Below are positions 53,544-64,000 of a DNA stretch of 64,000 nucleotides, piece after piece. The stretch comes from an uncultured Hoeflea sp. GTDB taxonomy: Bacteria > Pseudomonadota > Alphaproteobacteria > Rhizobiales > Rhizobiaceae. A program made the position numbers and the translations under genes. Location of the stretch: the NCBI RefSeq assembly GCF_947501405.1, contig NZ_CANMVK010000001.1, forward strand, positions 1,364,001 to 1,428,000, in the 5' to 3' direction. A model generated the notes under the pieces. It saw nothing but the letters and a program-made list of their open reading frames with translations. It was not told the DNA's origin and made no database searches. Each line of letters begins with the position of its first letter. Position 1 is the first letter of the stretch.

Positions 53544-54509
53544 ATGGCTGAAATTACAGGGCTGGTGCTGCCTTTTTTCGGCTTGATCCTGCTGGGTTAC
53601 ATCGCGGCGCGCATAACCAAACAGCCGCAAGAGGCGATGGGGTGGCTCAACACCTTCATCATCTATGTGTCATTGCCGGCCTTGTTTTTCAAACTGTTGT
53701 CGCGCACGCCGATCGAACAGCTGGCGCGTTGGGATTACGTGCTGACCAGCATGGTTGTGACCTACATGGTGTTTGCACTGGTGTTTGCCGCAGCTGTGCT
53801 GATCCGGCACGCTGCAATCGGCGAGGCCACCGTTCAGGGCCTGGCCGGCGCCTATGGCAATATCGGCTATATGGGCCCCGGTATCGCGATCCTGGCGTTC
53901 GGTGAACCCGCGGCGGTGCCGGTGGCGCTGATCTTCTGCTTTGAAAACATCATGCATTTCACCATTGCCCCGATGATGATGGCGCTGTCGGGCGGCGACA
54001 AGCGCGGCGCCGGCGCGCTGGCCGCGGATGTGGTGCGCAAGATCGCGTTTCATCCGTTCATTCTCGCCACCGCTGTGGGCGTGGCAGCCGCATGGGTTGA
54101 GTTTACACCGCCGCTCCCGGTGGGGCGGCTCATCGATTATCTGGCTCAGGCCGCGGCCCCTTGCGCGCTGTTTGCCATGGGGGTGACGTTGGCGCTCAGG
54201 CCGCTCAAGCGGGTGCCGGGGGAGCTGGGGTTCATCGTGCCGATGAAACTGATCGCGCATCCGGTGATGATGTATCTGGGGCTGAGCCTGATCGGCGATT
54301 TCGAGCCTGTCTGGGTCTACACCGCGGTGCTGCTCGCCTCGCTGCCAACGGCGACCAATGTCTTTGTGATCGCCCAGCAATATTCCACCTGGGTGGAGCG
54401 CGCCTCGGCTACCGTGCTTGTGACCACGGTGGCGAGCGTGGCGACGGTCTCGACGCTGTTGTGGGCGATCACCAGCGGCACGCTGCCGCCCGATTTGTTT
54501 CCTGGATAG
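53544..54509 (+). CDS. AEC-family membrane transporter (auxin efflux carrier-like)
   Basis: This 321-residue protein has about ten membrane helices: VLPFFGLILLGYIAARI at the start, GAYGNIGYMGPGIAILAFGEP in helices 4-5, and the late PTATNVFVIAQQYSTWVERASATVLVTTV signature. AEC proteins export or import small organic acids. No linked enzyme genes. It starts 149 bases from hspQ, divergently. Confidence 0.9.
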   Translation: MAEITGLVLPFFGLILLGYIAARITKQPQEAMGWLNTFIIYVSLPALFFKLLSRTPIEQLARWDYVLTSMVVTYMVFALVFAAAVLIRHAAIGEATVQGLAGAYGNIGYMGPGIAILAFGEPAAVPVALIFCFENIMHFTIAPMMMALSGGDKRGAGALAADVVRKIAFHPFILATAVGVAAAWVEFTPPLPVGRLIDYLAQAAAPCALFAMGVTLALRPLKRVPGELGFIVPMKLIAHPVMMYLGLSLIGDFEPVWVYTAVLLASLPTATNVFVIAQQYSTWVERASATVLVTTVASVATVSTLLWAITSGTLPPDLFPG

Positions 54510-54544
54510 CGATCCTGGTTCGGCGCACTGCGTCCGATTGAAGG

Positions 54545-55744
54545 TCAGCCGCGCTGTGCGGACAGAGTGCTCGCGCCGCCTTTACGCCAGCCAGGCGTCA
54601 TGCCCTCGCGCATGGCGAGATTGCGCAGCGGCGGAATGGCCGACAGTGCTGCGAGCCCGCCGGCACGCAGGGCCTGCATCGGCAGGAAAGAACTCAGCAG
54701 CGCACGATTGAGCAGATCGACGCCGGCCGTGCGGCTGGTCACATCGATGCGCCGTTTACGGTTGTAGTCGCTTACGGCGCGCGGGGCCCCGTCAGGACCA
54801 CCGGCCGCCTTGAGTGCGTCAATTGCCTGCATAATGTCGCGGAGCCCGAGATTGAGGCCCTGGGCGCCGATGGGCGGAAAGGCATGACCGGTCTCTCCCA
54901 CCAGCATGGTTCGCCCTGCGCCAAAGCTTGAAGCGATCAGGCTCGATAGCGGCCAGGCCTGGATGCCGTCCTCTACCTCGACCGCGCCCAGGATCGAGCG
55001 CATGCGCTGCTCCACTTCCTGGTTGAGATCGGCGCGTTCCATCGCGAGATAGCGATCCACCTGATCAGGCTTGACCGCCCAGACCAGGCTCGAGCGTTTA
55101 CCGGGCAACGGCACCTGGGTGAAGGGGCCCTGCTCGGTATGGAATTCGGTGGAGATATCGCCGTGGTTCAGGCGATGACTGAAGTTCATGACCAACGCCG
55201 ACTGAGGATAAGACCAGGTCTTCACCTGGATGCCGATCGCCTCACGCAGGGCGGAATTGCGGCCATCGGCGGCAAGTGCGGCGCGGGCCGTGAGCTGCGT
55301 TCCGTCTTCAAGGTCGAGCGTGATGTCTGCGTCACCCTGCGCAGCCGCAGCAAGCGGGCTGTGGAAACGCTCAATAGCTTGCGATGCGGATGTGGCTCTA
55401 TGCAGCGCCTCAAACAACGGCTCATTGGGAATGTTGTAGCCAAAGGCGTCGAGATCGATTTCGGAGGCGTGAAAAGACACCGGCGGCGCGCGAAACAGCC
55501 GGCTGGTGCCGTCCAGAATGCGCATGGTGCGCAGCGGTGCCGAAACCGGCTGTACCTGATCCCAGACACGAAGGTGCTCAAGCAGATCAATCGATTGCGA
55601 CAATAAAGCAGTGGTGCGGCCGTCCTGGCGCGGCGGCGGCGGTGCGATGAAGGCCACGCGCCAACCCTCCGCTGCCGCTGCAAGTGCGGCGACCGCACCT
55701 GCCAAACCGCCACCAACCACGGCAATATCGTACTGAAGCTGCAT
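54545..55744 (-). CDS. UbiH/UbiF/COQ6-family FAD-dependent hydroxylase
   Basis: This 399-residue class A monooxygenase has the N-terminal VVGGGLAGAVAAL loop at about 8-20 and an ADGRNSALREAIG block with the DG motif. The GETGHAFPPIGAQGLNLGLRD segment near 290, with Glu where many homologues have Asp, completes the FAD site. The family hydroxylates the ring of ubiquinone precursors. The ATG at 55744 has GAAGGG upstream; a longer reading frame back to 56248 crosses the divergent DUF2182 gene and is rejected. Which ubiquinone carbon it oxidises is not decided here. Confidence 0.88.
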   Translation of the reverse strand: MQLQYDIAVVGGGLAGAVAALAAAAEGWRVAFIAPPPPRQDGRTTALLSQSIDLLEHLRVWDQVQPVSAPLRTMRILDGTSRLFRAPPVSFHASEIDLDAFGYNIPNEPLFEALHRATSASQAIERFHSPLAAAAQGDADITLDLEDGTQLTARAALAADGRNSALREAIGIQVKTWSYPQSALVMNFSHRLNHGDISTEFHTEQGPFTQVPLPGKRSSLVWAVKPDQVDRYLAMERADLNQEVEQRMRSILGAVEVEDGIQAWPLSSLIASSFGAGRTMLVGETGHAFPPIGAQGLNLGLRDIMQAIDALKAAGGPDGAPRAVSDYNRKRRIDVTSRTAGVDLLNRALLSSFLPMQALRAGGLAALSAIPPLRNLAMREGMTPGWRKGGASTLSAQRG

Positions 55745-55838
55745 TTGTTTACCCTTCACGAGCGCATTGGCGATTGCACCGATGCCACTTCCTCCTTTAC
55801 ATCGCCAGTCAACCGAACTCCATGGGATCAATTGGCGC

Positions 55839-56771
55839 ATGTTCTCGCCGCGAAACGATAGCGATCCGCTCGACGGCCGGTTCGACCATCTCGACCGGTC
55901 AGGCCGGTCGGTGGCGGCGATCATGCGCCGACCCATCTGGCCGGTGCTGGCCATGGTGATTGTGACGGTCGTGCTCGCCTGGTGGTTCCTCTTGTCGATG
56001 GCTGGCGCTATCGCCGAAATCAAGGGTACGGCGCGGCCGCTGGGGCCCGGCATGACGCTCATTGCCCGGTATTTGCCGGTGGAGCCGGGATCGTTTGCGG
56101 CCACCATCGCTGATTTGTGCCTGTCTGCAGACTCGGGCGCATTGCTTGTCAACGGCGGCAGTCTTGGCGTTTTTGTGGCACTTACGGTGATGTGGCTGGC
56201 GATGGCGGCAGCCATGATGCTGCCCACCGCCGCGCCGATGATCCGCACCTATGCGGAGATTGCCGATACGGCGGCCGCGCGAGGCGAGCCGGTGGTGCAT
56301 CCGCTCATCCTGACGGCGGGCTATCTTACGGTCTGGGTCATAGCCGCAGTGGGGTTCGCCACCGTGCAGACCCTGATCAGCGTGCTAACCGGAACCGATG
56401 GCGCGAGCCCGGTTCGCGGCGTGGTGGCCGGGCTGGTGCTGCTTGGCGCCGGCGCCTATCAGTTCACGCCGCTCAAGGATGCCTGCCTGAGCAAATGCCG
56501 CAATCCGTTCACCACCTTGTTCGCACGCTGGCAGACACGGACCGTTGGCGTGTTTAAACTGGGCATGGAGCAGGGGCTCTGGTGCCTGGGATGCTGCTGG
56601 GCGCTGATGCTGATCATGCTGGCGGTGGGCAGTATGAATGTGATCTGGATGGCGGCGCTGACGGTGTTCACCTTTGTGGAAAAAACCGGATCAGGCCGCG
56701 TGACAAGTCGCATCGGCGGCGCGATAGTGGCGCTTTGGGGAGCGGCGCTGATCTGGGGCGCAGTGATTTGA
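55839..56771 (+). CDS. DUF2182 domain membrane protein
   Basis: This protein of about 310 residues has some seven hydrophobic helices and the DUF2182 metal-binding-like motif set: MWLAMAAAMMLPTAAPMI at about 125-142, YQFTPLKDACLSKCRNP, and EQGLWCLGCCWALM with paired cysteines. Function is unknown; DUF2182 usually occurs beside DUF1326, as here. The start is uncertain: the ATG at 55839 was used, but an ATG at 55782 is also in frame. It is divergent from the UbiH gene. Confidence 0.85.
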   Translation: MFSPRNDSDPLDGRFDHLDRSGRSVAAIMRRPIWPVLAMVIVTVVLAWWFLLSMAGAIAEIKGTARPLGPGMTLIARYLPVEPGSFAATIADLCLSADSGALLVNGGSLGVFVALTVMWLAMAAAMMLPTAAPMIRTYAEIADTAAARGEPVVHPLILTAGYLTVWVIAAVGFATVQTLISVLTGTDGASPVRGVVAGLVLLGAGAYQFTPLKDACLSKCRNPFTTLFARWQTRTVGVFKLGMEQGLWCLGCCWALMLIMLAVGSMNVIWMAALTVFTFVEKTGSGRVTSRIGGAIVALWGAALIWGAVI

Positions 56772-56786
56772 AATTGGGAGACTTGA

Positions 56787-57404
56787 ATGGCGAATGTTGA
56801 ATGGGCCCTGAAGGGCGAATTGGTGCTGTCGTGCAATTGCACCGTGTTTTGCCCCTGCGTGGTTTCGCTCGGCCAGCATCCGCCTACGGAAGGCTATTGC
56901 CAGACCTGGGCCGGGTTCCGGGTCGACAACGGCTACTATGGTGACACCGACCTGTCGGGGCTTAACCTTGGTCTTATCATGGAGATTCCGGGCTATATGA
57001 GCCGCGGAAACTGGACGGCGGGGTTGTTTGTCGACAAGCGCGCTTCGGTTTATGCGACCAAAGCTTTTACGAAGATATTCACCGGCAAGGCAGGCGGAAC
57101 CACATCGCTGTTGTCGATTCTGGTGGGCAATTTTCTCGGCGTGCAGCAGCAACCGATCAGCTACGAGGTCGAAGACAAGAAGCGCATCGTCAAGATCCCC
57201 AAGATCATTGACGGGATTGTTGCGCCGATCCCGGGCAAAAAGCACGGCGAGGATACGGTGATTTCAAATTCGGAATACTGGATTGCGCCGGAAATCATTG
57301 TCGCCAAATCGGAACGGTCGAAAATGCGCGCCTTTGGCCGGAACTGGAATTTCGCCGGACGGTCAGCCGAGATCTGCGCACTCGACTGGCATGGTCCCAA
57401 CTAG
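56787..57404 (+). CDS. DUF1326 domain protein
   Basis: This 205-residue soluble protein has the family's cysteine cluster CNCTVFCPC at 16-24 near the N-terminus (a possible metal site), GYCQTWAGFRVDNG, and the later NSEYWIAPE motif. GGGAG lies upstream of the ATG. It follows the DUF2182 membrane protein by 15 bases; the pair recurs together in many bacteria, suggesting a joint role, possibly metal or thiol handling. That role is a guess. Confidence 0.85.
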   Translation: MANVEWALKGELVLSCNCTVFCPCVVSLGQHPPTEGYCQTWAGFRVDNGYYGDTDLSGLNLGLIMEIPGYMSRGNWTAGLFVDKRASVYATKAFTKIFTGKAGGTTSLLSILVGNFLGVQQQPISYEVEDKKRIVKIPKIIDGIVAPIPGKKHGEDTVISNSEYWIAPEIIVAKSERSKMRAFGRNWNFAGRSAEICALDWHGPN

Positions 57405-57456
57405 GACCAGCCGGACTGTTGGTGTATCCTGATATCCGCAGAGGGATGTTGGCGGC

Positions 57457-58191
57457 ATGAAGCTTCCATTCAAGTACCGCCGCGTACCTTACGCGGAAAT
57501 CCGGGCGTTCTCGGTTCATATCCTGACCGCCAGCGGGTCGTTCATGGCTTTTCTGGCGCTGGTGGCGGCCGCTGAAGAGCGCTTCATCGACATGTGGTGG
57601 TGGCTCGGCGTGGCGCTGCTGATCGATGGTATCGACGGCCCGATTGCGCGCAAGCTCAATGTCAAGGAAGTGCTGCCCAACTGGTCGGGCGTGATGCTCG
57701 ATAATGTTATCGACTATGTCACCTATGTGCTGATCCCGGCGTTTGCGCTCTATCAGAGCGGCATGATTGGCGAACCGCTGTCTTTCGTGGCGGCGGGGCT
57801 GATCGTGGTCTCCAGCGCGGTCTACTATGCCGATACTGGAACCAAGACCGATGAGAACTTTTTCTCCGGCTTTCCGATCGCCTGGAACATGCTGGTCTTC
57901 ACCCTGTTCGTGATCGCTTCTTCGGAAATGACCGCGTTTGTGATCGTGCTGGCGGCTGTGATCCTGACATTCCTGCCAATCAATTTCCTGCATCCGGTGC
58001 GGGTGGTGCGGCTGCGGCCGCTCAATCTGACGGTGTTTGCGCTTTGGTCGGTTCTTTCGGGCTATGCCCTGCTTTTGCATTTCGATAGCCCGGAGTGGCT
58101 GATGTGGGGCGTCATGCTTTCGAGCGCCTATCTGTTCGTAATCGGCGGAATCATGCAGATGTTCCCCGCGCTCGGTCGCCGCAGCGCCTGA
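57457..58191 (+). CDS. pcs: phosphatidylcholine synthase
   Basis: Pcs condenses choline with CDP-diacylglycerol to make phosphatidylcholine in the membrane, an alphaproteobacterial speciality. The 244-residue protein has the CDP-alcohol phosphotransferase motif DGIDGPIARKLN followed by GVMLDNVIDY (Asp pairs that bind metal), at about 58-90, and six or more membrane helices. The C-terminus is complete. The choline must come from outside the cell. Gene stands alone. Confidence 0.92.
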   Translation: MKLPFKYRRVPYAEIRAFSVHILTASGSFMAFLALVAAAEERFIDMWWWLGVALLIDGIDGPIARKLNVKEVLPNWSGVMLDNVIDYVTYVLIPAFALYQSGMIGEPLSFVAAGLIVVSSAVYYADTGTKTDENFFSGFPIAWNMLVFTLFVIASSEMTAFVIVLAAVILTFLPINFLHPVRVVRLRPLNLTVFALWSVLSGYALLLHFDSPEWLMWGVMLSSAYLFVIGGIMQMFPALGRRSA

Positions 58192-58532
58192 CGCCACGAA
58201 CAGACCAAGGGCTCCCGAACGCCGATTTACGGCTGCAGGCTGCCCGAATCCCGATTGAAACAGTCGTAGGATAAAGTTGAAAAGCTGCGGCGGTCATTGC
58301 TTTTTTCGAAAGATACAATTGCGTCGATTGTTGAAAATATTCGGAATTTTCGGTCGTCACGCCCTTGTGCAGCGCACAATAGTTGCGTTTGATGCTCTCT
58401 CCCGCCTGACCACCGAGCGACGCTGCGTCCCTTGAATTCGCAAGGCATATGGTGAAGCTTGTTGAAAGCGCCGGCGGGAGGAACGCCGGGATCCCGAGCG
58501 GATCGACAAAGCGCTGGTCGCAAGGGGGTGAC
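58192..58532. other. 341-bp intergenic region upstream of the nucleoside-importer operon
   Basis: This is AT-richer than the surroundings and probably holds the promoter of the ABC operon. The ATPase frame stays open back to 58449, but that part looks like leader sequence. I do not recognise a riboswitch, sRNA or terminator here. Confidence 0.5.
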
Positions 58533-60096
<1,564 letters not shown>

Positions 60097-60107
<11 letters not shown>

Positions 60108-61182
60108 GCTGAAAAAACGTGACGGGCTGTCGTCGCTGTTTTCGATCCTGTCGCCATTCATCGCGCTGGGATTGACGTTGATCGCAGGGGTGATCCTGTT
60201 TTTGTTGTTGGGCAAGGACCCGGTCAAGGCGCTCTACAGCTTCTTCATCGAGCCGCTCACCGAGGTCTGGTCGTTGCATGAACTTGCCGTCAAGGCAGCG
60301 CCGCTGATCCTGATCGCAGTTGGCCTGTCGATCTGCTACCGCTCCAACAACTGGAACATCGGCGCCGAAGGCCAGTTCATTATCGGCGCCATGGCCGGAT
60401 CGATCCTGCCGGTGATGTTTCACGGCTGGCAGTCGCCGCTGGTGCTGCCGCTAATGCTGATCTTCGCGATGATCGGCGGGGCGGCCTATGCGGCGATCCC
60501 GGCGTTTTTGAAAGCGCGTCTCAACACCAACGAGATCCTGACCAGCCTTATGCTGGTCTATGTCGCGCAACTGTTCCTCGACTGGATGGTGCGCGGGCCG
60601 TGGCGCAACCCGGAAGGCTTCAACTTTCCCGAAACCCGCAATTTTCACGATTATGCGGTGCTGCCGCGGATCATCGAGACCGGCAAGACCCACTGGGGTT
60701 TCGGCTTCGCGCTGATTGCGGCGATCGTACTGTGGTTCATTATGCGCCGCACGCTCAAGGGATTTGAGATCACCGTGCTGGGCGCGTCGGCGCGGGCAGG
60801 GCGGTTTGCGGGCTTCTCTGACAAGAAGATGGTCTATTTCGCCTTTTTGCTGTCGGGAGCGCTGGCCGGTTTGGCCGGTATTTCGGAAGTCTCCGGCGCC
60901 ATCGGCCAGGTTCGGCCGGTGATTTCGCCCGGCTACGGCTTTACCGCCATCATCGTCGCGTTTTTGGGCCGGCTCAATCCACTGGGCATCGTCGCAGCGG
61001 GACTGGTGCTGGCGCTGACCTATCTGGGCGGCGAGGCGGCGCAGATCTCGATCGGCATCACCGACAAGGTGACGCGATTGTTTCAGGGGCTGCTCCTGTT
61101 CTTCGTTTTGGGCTGCGACACGCTTATTCACTACCGCATCCGGATCGTCACTGGTGCTACGCAAAAAGGGAGTGCCGCGTGA
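60097..61182 (+). CDS. ABC transporter permease, nucleoside/BMP type (YufP-like)
   Basis: This 361-residue membrane protein has about eight to nine helices and the branch-specific SNNWNIGAEGQFIIGAMAG block at about 90-108. The C-terminal loop has a GFSDKKMVYFAFLLSGALAGLAG segment. The ATG at 60097 has CGGAGG six bases upstream and overlaps the ATPase gene by 11 bases. Confidence 0.92.
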
Positions 61183-62102
61183 TGGATATGACCCAGGCGA
61201 TTATTCTCACCATCATGACCGCGGCCACGCCCTTGTTGCTGGCAGCCATCGGCGAACTGGTGGTGGAACGCTCCGGCGTTCTCAACCTCGGCGTCGAGGG
61301 CATGATGATCATGGGCGCGGTGGCGGCCTTTGCTATCGCGCAGATCACCGGTTCGGCTGGGCTTGGGGCAATCGGCGGATTGATTGCCGGGATGCTGTTT
61401 TCGCTGCTGTTCGGTTTTCTTACGCTGACGCTGGTGGCAAACCAGGTGGCGACAGGACTTGCGCTAACCATCCTGGGACTCGGCCTGTCCGGGATGATCG
61501 GAGAGGCCTTTATCGGGCTGCCCGGGCTGAAGCTGGCGGCGATCGAAATCCCGGTGCTGGCCGATATCCCGTTCATAGGCCGGTTGCTGTTCAATCAGGA
61601 CCCGATTTTCTACATGTCGATCATCGCAGTGATCGGGGTCAACTGGTTCCTGTTCAAAAGCCGCGCGGGCTTGCGGTTGCGCGCTATTGGCGACAGTCAT
61701 TCCTCGGCCCATGCGCTCGGCGTCAAGGTCGTGCGCACCCGTTATCTGGCGGTGATGTTCGGCGGCGCCTGTGCCGGGCTGGCGGGCGCGCATCTGTCGA
61801 TCGTCTACACACCGCAATGGGTGGAGAACATGACGGCCGGCCGGGGCTGGATTGCTTTGGCGCTGGTGGTGTTCGCCTCCTGGCGGCCGACGCGGGTGCT
61901 CGCCGGGGCCTATCTGTTCGGCGCAGTGTCGATCGGACAGTTGCACGCCCAGGCATTGGGCGTGGGAATCCCGTCGCAATTCCTTTCGGCTCTTCCCTAT
62001 CTCGCCACGATTGCGGTACTGGTGATCATATCGCTGAATCGGAGGATGACGCTCATCAACACGCCGGCTTCGCTCGGCAAATCATTCGTGCCGGAACGGT
62101 AG
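61179..62102 (+). CDS. ABC transporter permease, nucleoside/BMP type (YufQ-like)
   Basis: This 307-residue second permease has about eight helices, with ERSGVLNLGVEGMMIMGAVAAF at about 30-51 and VRTRYLAVMFGGACAGLAGAHLS. The start is a GTG at 61179 overlapping the previous stop (GTGA), or the ATG at 61182; ribosome-site spacing allows both. It forms the membrane channel with the preceding permease. Confidence 0.92.
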   Translation: MMDMTQAIILTIMTAATPLLLAAIGELVVERSGVLNLGVEGMMIMGAVAAFAIAQITGSAGLGAIGGLIAGMLFSLLFGFLTLTLVANQVATGLALTILGLGLSGMIGEAFIGLPGLKLAAIEIPVLADIPFIGRLLFNQDPIFYMSIIAVIGVNWFLFKSRAGLRLRAIGDSHSSAHALGVKVVRTRYLAVMFGGACAGLAGAHLSIVYTPQWVENMTAGRGWIALALVVFASWRPTRVLAGAYLFGAVSIGQLHAQALGVGIPSQFLSALPYLATIAVLVIISLNRRMTLINTPASLGKSFVPER

Positions 62103-62153
62103 GCAAAAACTGCCGGCACGGGATCGAAAACCAAACCAGACAGGGTGAACACC

Positions 62154-63233
62154 ATGAAAAAAACACTTCTTGCTCTCGCCGCGGCCACAGCGCTCGCGGG
62201 CCTTTCCGCACCGGCTACCGCCGAAGCAATGGACAAGGTCAAGGCCTGCTTCGTCTATGTCGGCCCGGTGGGCGATTTCGGCTGGTCGTACCAGCATGAT
62301 CAGGGCCGCCTCTACGCCGAGGAGAAACTCGGGGACAAGCTGGAAACCGCCTATCTCGAAAGCGTGCCGGAAGGCTCGGATGCAGAGCGCGCCATCGAGC
62401 GCTTCGCGCGGTCCGGCTGCAACATCATCTTCACGACCTCCTTCGGCTACATGGATCCAACCAACAAGATCGCCAAGGATTTCCCGGATGTGAAGTTCGA
62501 ACATGCGACCGGCTACAAGCGCGAGCATGCGAATGTCGCCACTTACGATTCCAAATTCTTCCAGGGCCGCTACGTGCTCGGACAGATCGCAGCGAAGACA
62601 TCGGAATCAGGCACGGCGGGCTACATCGCTTCGTTCCCGATCCCGGAAGTTGTGCAGGGCATCAACTCGTTCATGCTGGGGGCCCAGTCGGTTAATCCGG
62701 ACTTCAAGCTGAAGGTCGTCTGGGTCAACACCTGGTTCGATCCGGGCAAGGAAGCTGACGCCGCCAAGGCGCTTCTCGACCAGGGCGCCGACATTTTGAC
62801 CCAGCACACCGATTCCACCGCACCGATGCAGGTCGCAGCCGAGCGCGGCGCGAAGGCGTTTGGTCAGGCTTCCGACATGATCGCCTTCGGTCCGGAAACA
62901 CAGCTGACCTCGATCATCGACGATTGGGCCCCGTATTATCTCGAGCGGATCTCCGCTGTTCTGGAAGGAACCTGGGAGCAATCGGCAACCTGGGCCGGTA
63001 TGGCCGAGGGTCACGTGGTGATGGCGCCCTACACCAACATGCCCGATGATGTGAAGGCGATGGCCGAAGAAACTGCAGCCAAGATCAAGTCCGGCGAGTT
63101 TCATCCGTTCACCGGACCGATCATGAAGCAGGACGGATCGGAATGGCTGGCCGAAGGCCAGGTGGCCGAAGACGGCGAACTGGCCGGGTTGAACTTCTAC
63201 GTCAAGGGCATCGACGACCAGTTGCCGCAGTAA
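62154..63233 (+). CDS. BMP-family (basic membrane protein) substrate-binding protein
   Basis: This 359-residue periplasmic binding protein of the nucleoside importer begins with a signal peptide (MKKTLLALAAATALAGLSAPATA). The BMP fold follows: VKACFVYVGPVGDFGWSYQHDQGR, NIIFTTSFGYMDP, DVKFEHATGYKR and GADILTQHTDSTAPMQ. The start is the ATG at 62154, with AGGGTG seven bases before it; a GTG three codons earlier is less likely. Purine nucleosides are the usual ligands of this family, but the exact ligand is not known here. The order (ATPase, permease, permease, binding protein) is typical. Confidence 0.92.
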   Translation: MKKTLLALAAATALAGLSAPATAEAMDKVKACFVYVGPVGDFGWSYQHDQGRLYAEEKLGDKLETAYLESVPEGSDAERAIERFARSGCNIIFTTSFGYMDPTNKIAKDFPDVKFEHATGYKREHANVATYDSKFFQGRYVLGQIAAKTSESGTAGYIASFPIPEVVQGINSFMLGAQSVNPDFKLKVVWVNTWFDPGKEADAAKALLDQGADILTQHTDSTAPMQVAAERGAKAFGQASDMIAFGPETQLTSIIDDWAPYYLERISAVLEGTWEQSATWAGMAEGHVVMAPYTNMPDDVKAMAEETAAKIKSGEFHPFTGPIMKQDGSEWLAEGQVAEDGELAGLNFYVKGIDDQLPQ

Positions 63234-63264
63234 GGGTTTTTACCAACCACATCAGACAAGGATC

Positions 63265-63288
63265 AGGGGCGGCCTCGTGGCCGCCCCT
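63265..63288. terminator. hairpin terminator of the nucleoside-importer operon
   Basis: A strong stem GGGGCGGCC / GGCCGCCCC with loop TCGT lies 32 bases after the BMP gene stop. The T-tract is short (TTCTCG), so termination may be partial. The convergent acyltransferase gene ends just beyond. Confidence 0.7.
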
Positions 63289-63315
63289 TCTCGTTCCGGC
63301 ATGTTTTTTGTGGTG

Positions 63316-64000
63316 TTATTCCGCCGGAACTATCGGGTTGCGGCCGGTGCGCGGAAGAAAGCGCGCGGCAGGTGAAAACAGGCTGCGTACGATTTTGCGG
63401 CCGCTCGGCTCGACGACGGCATAGATCCACCAGCTCACCGCCATTGTGAGTACGGTCGCCAGCACTACGGCGGTCCATTTGCCGACACTCGGCGCGGTAA
63501 GATTGATCAGGATGTAGCCTGTGTTCTGGTGCACCAGATAGAGCGGGTAGCTGATGCCGCCCAGAACGAGCACCCAAGGGCGGACCGTCACCACTCGTCC
63601 GAGCAGCACCGCAAACAGGAACGAAGCGACGATGAAGAGATTGGCCAGAGCCATTTGATTGGCTGTCCCGCCTTCGCCGAGCCGGGCGATGACATCAAGG
63701 CGCTGCACTTCGACCGTGTGAAAGCTCATCGCCAGCGCCAACCCGGCCAGCACCAGCCGCAGGTTGGTGACGCCATGCGACGACAGCCGCCAGACCATGG
63801 CGCCGAAGGCGAAATAGGCGCCATATTCAGTCAGGAACAGAAGCTCCACGGGGCGGGAGCCCAACAGCAGGTTGTTGACGATCACCAGCGCCATCCACAC
63901 CGCAACGGCCTGATCGGTGTATCGCGGCACCACGCCGCTGAACAGCCCGATCATCACCCAGCCATAGAAGATCAGCTCGATGATGATCGACCAGTAGGCG
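63316..64000 (-). CDS. acyltransferase-3 family membrane protein, 5' part outside the window
   Basis: Only the C-terminal 227 or so residues are in the window; the gene continues past base 64000. The visible part has the YWSIIIELIFY stretch (the family WSLxxExxF-type motif) near its start, six or more hydrophobic helices and VLVLGGISYPLYLVHQNTG, the family SYxxYLxH signature. It likely acylates an extracellular polysaccharide or lipid headgroup (OafA-like). Frame is open to the edge. Confidence 0.87.
   Translation of the reverse strand, partial: AYWSIIIELIFYGWVMIGLFSGVVPRYTDQAVAVWMALVIVNNLLLGSRPVELLFLTEYGAYFAFGAMVWRLSSHGVTNLRLVLAGLALAMSFHTVEVQRLDVIARLGEGGTANQMALANLFIVASFLFAVLLGRVVTVRPWVLVLGGISYPLYLVHQNTGYILINLTAPSVGKWTAVVLATVLTMAVSWWIYAVVEPSGRKIVRSLFSPAARFLPRTGRNPIVPAE

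Noticed and set aside
58192-58532. Purine riboswitch upstream of the nucleoside importer
   Set aside because: I could not find the conserved three-way-junction loops; the AT-rich stretch has no matching pattern.

Overview
The window reads as a chromosomal segment of an alphaproteobacterium, most likely of the Rhizobiales (Hoeflea- or Rhizobiaceae-like). The reasons are a phosphatidylcholine synthase gene, the recG / sdhE / mfd neighbourhood, the hspQ and IalB families, high GC and dense operons with 1-14 bp overlaps. The genus is an inference. Coding is dense on both strands. There are no rRNA genes, prophages or CRISPR arrays, and only one tRNA gene (Lys-UUU, 35.3 kb).

Layout. 0-3.5 kb: the 3' end of queA and tgt (queuosine modification), a small lipoprotein, a GreA/GreB-like factor and a DUF4864 protein. 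3.6-9.7 kb: a divergent catabolic cluster with two zinc-less MDR reductases and an ACAD10/11-type acyl-CoA dehydrogenase on the minus strand, facing SDR, phosphotransferase and SDR on the plus strand. It resembles the kinase-plus-dehydrogenase logic of 4-hydroxyacid/levulinate degradation. 9.8-14.5 kb: a complete late valine pathway (mmsA, isobutyryl-CoA dehydrogenase, 3-hydroxyisobutyryl-CoA hydrolase, mmsB) ending in a clear terminator. 14.5-18.5 kb: a chemoreceptor, a small helical protein and a GNAT acetyltransferase.

18.6-26.5 kb: a homogentisate island in two transcription units. Unit one is hmgA, MBL hydrolase, fahA, RibD-like reductase and a second MBL protein. Unit two is a flavoprotein hydroxylase plus a 69-aa partner (mhaAB-like), a VOC protein and maiA. 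Both units start from promoters sharing a TTGATA -35 box and the same spacer sequence (GTTACA-N4-CAAC), which suggests co-regulation. Together they predict 3-hydroxyphenylacetate -> homogentisate -> maleylacetoacetate -> fumarylacetoacetate -> fumarate + acetoacetate. 26.5-34.7 kb: a seven-gene minus-strand run (NMT1/THI5-type ABC importer, CodA-like amidohydrolase, FAD oxidoreductase, two tandem flavodoxin-fold quinone reductases) diverges from ridA plus a creatininase-family gene across a perfect 20-bp palindrome. It looks like an uncharacterised uptake and degradation system for a small N-containing, perhaps cyclic, compound.

34.7-47.7 kb: mainly housekeeping genes: PilZ-like protein, tRNA-Lys, ccdA, DMT exporter, glmU, glmS (UDP-GlcNAc synthesis), DUF502, recG, sdhE and mfd. 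47.7-49.4 kb: an AT-richer islet with a GST, an internally deleted IS1182-type element with intact ends, and a DUF1905-like gene; it looks acquired. 49.4-64 kb: a DsbA/FrnE-like oxidoreductase, a YejA-like peptide-binding protein, an IalB-family protein, hspQ, an AEC transporter, a UbiH-family hydroxylase, a DUF2182/DUF1326 pair, pcs, and a four-gene BMP-type nucleoside ABC importer. The window ends inside an acyltransferase-3 gene.

Best candidates for undescribed biology are the ABC/amidohydrolase/RidA/creatininase system, the divergent ACAD10/11-type and phosphotransferase cluster, and the shared spacer operator of the homogentisate units.
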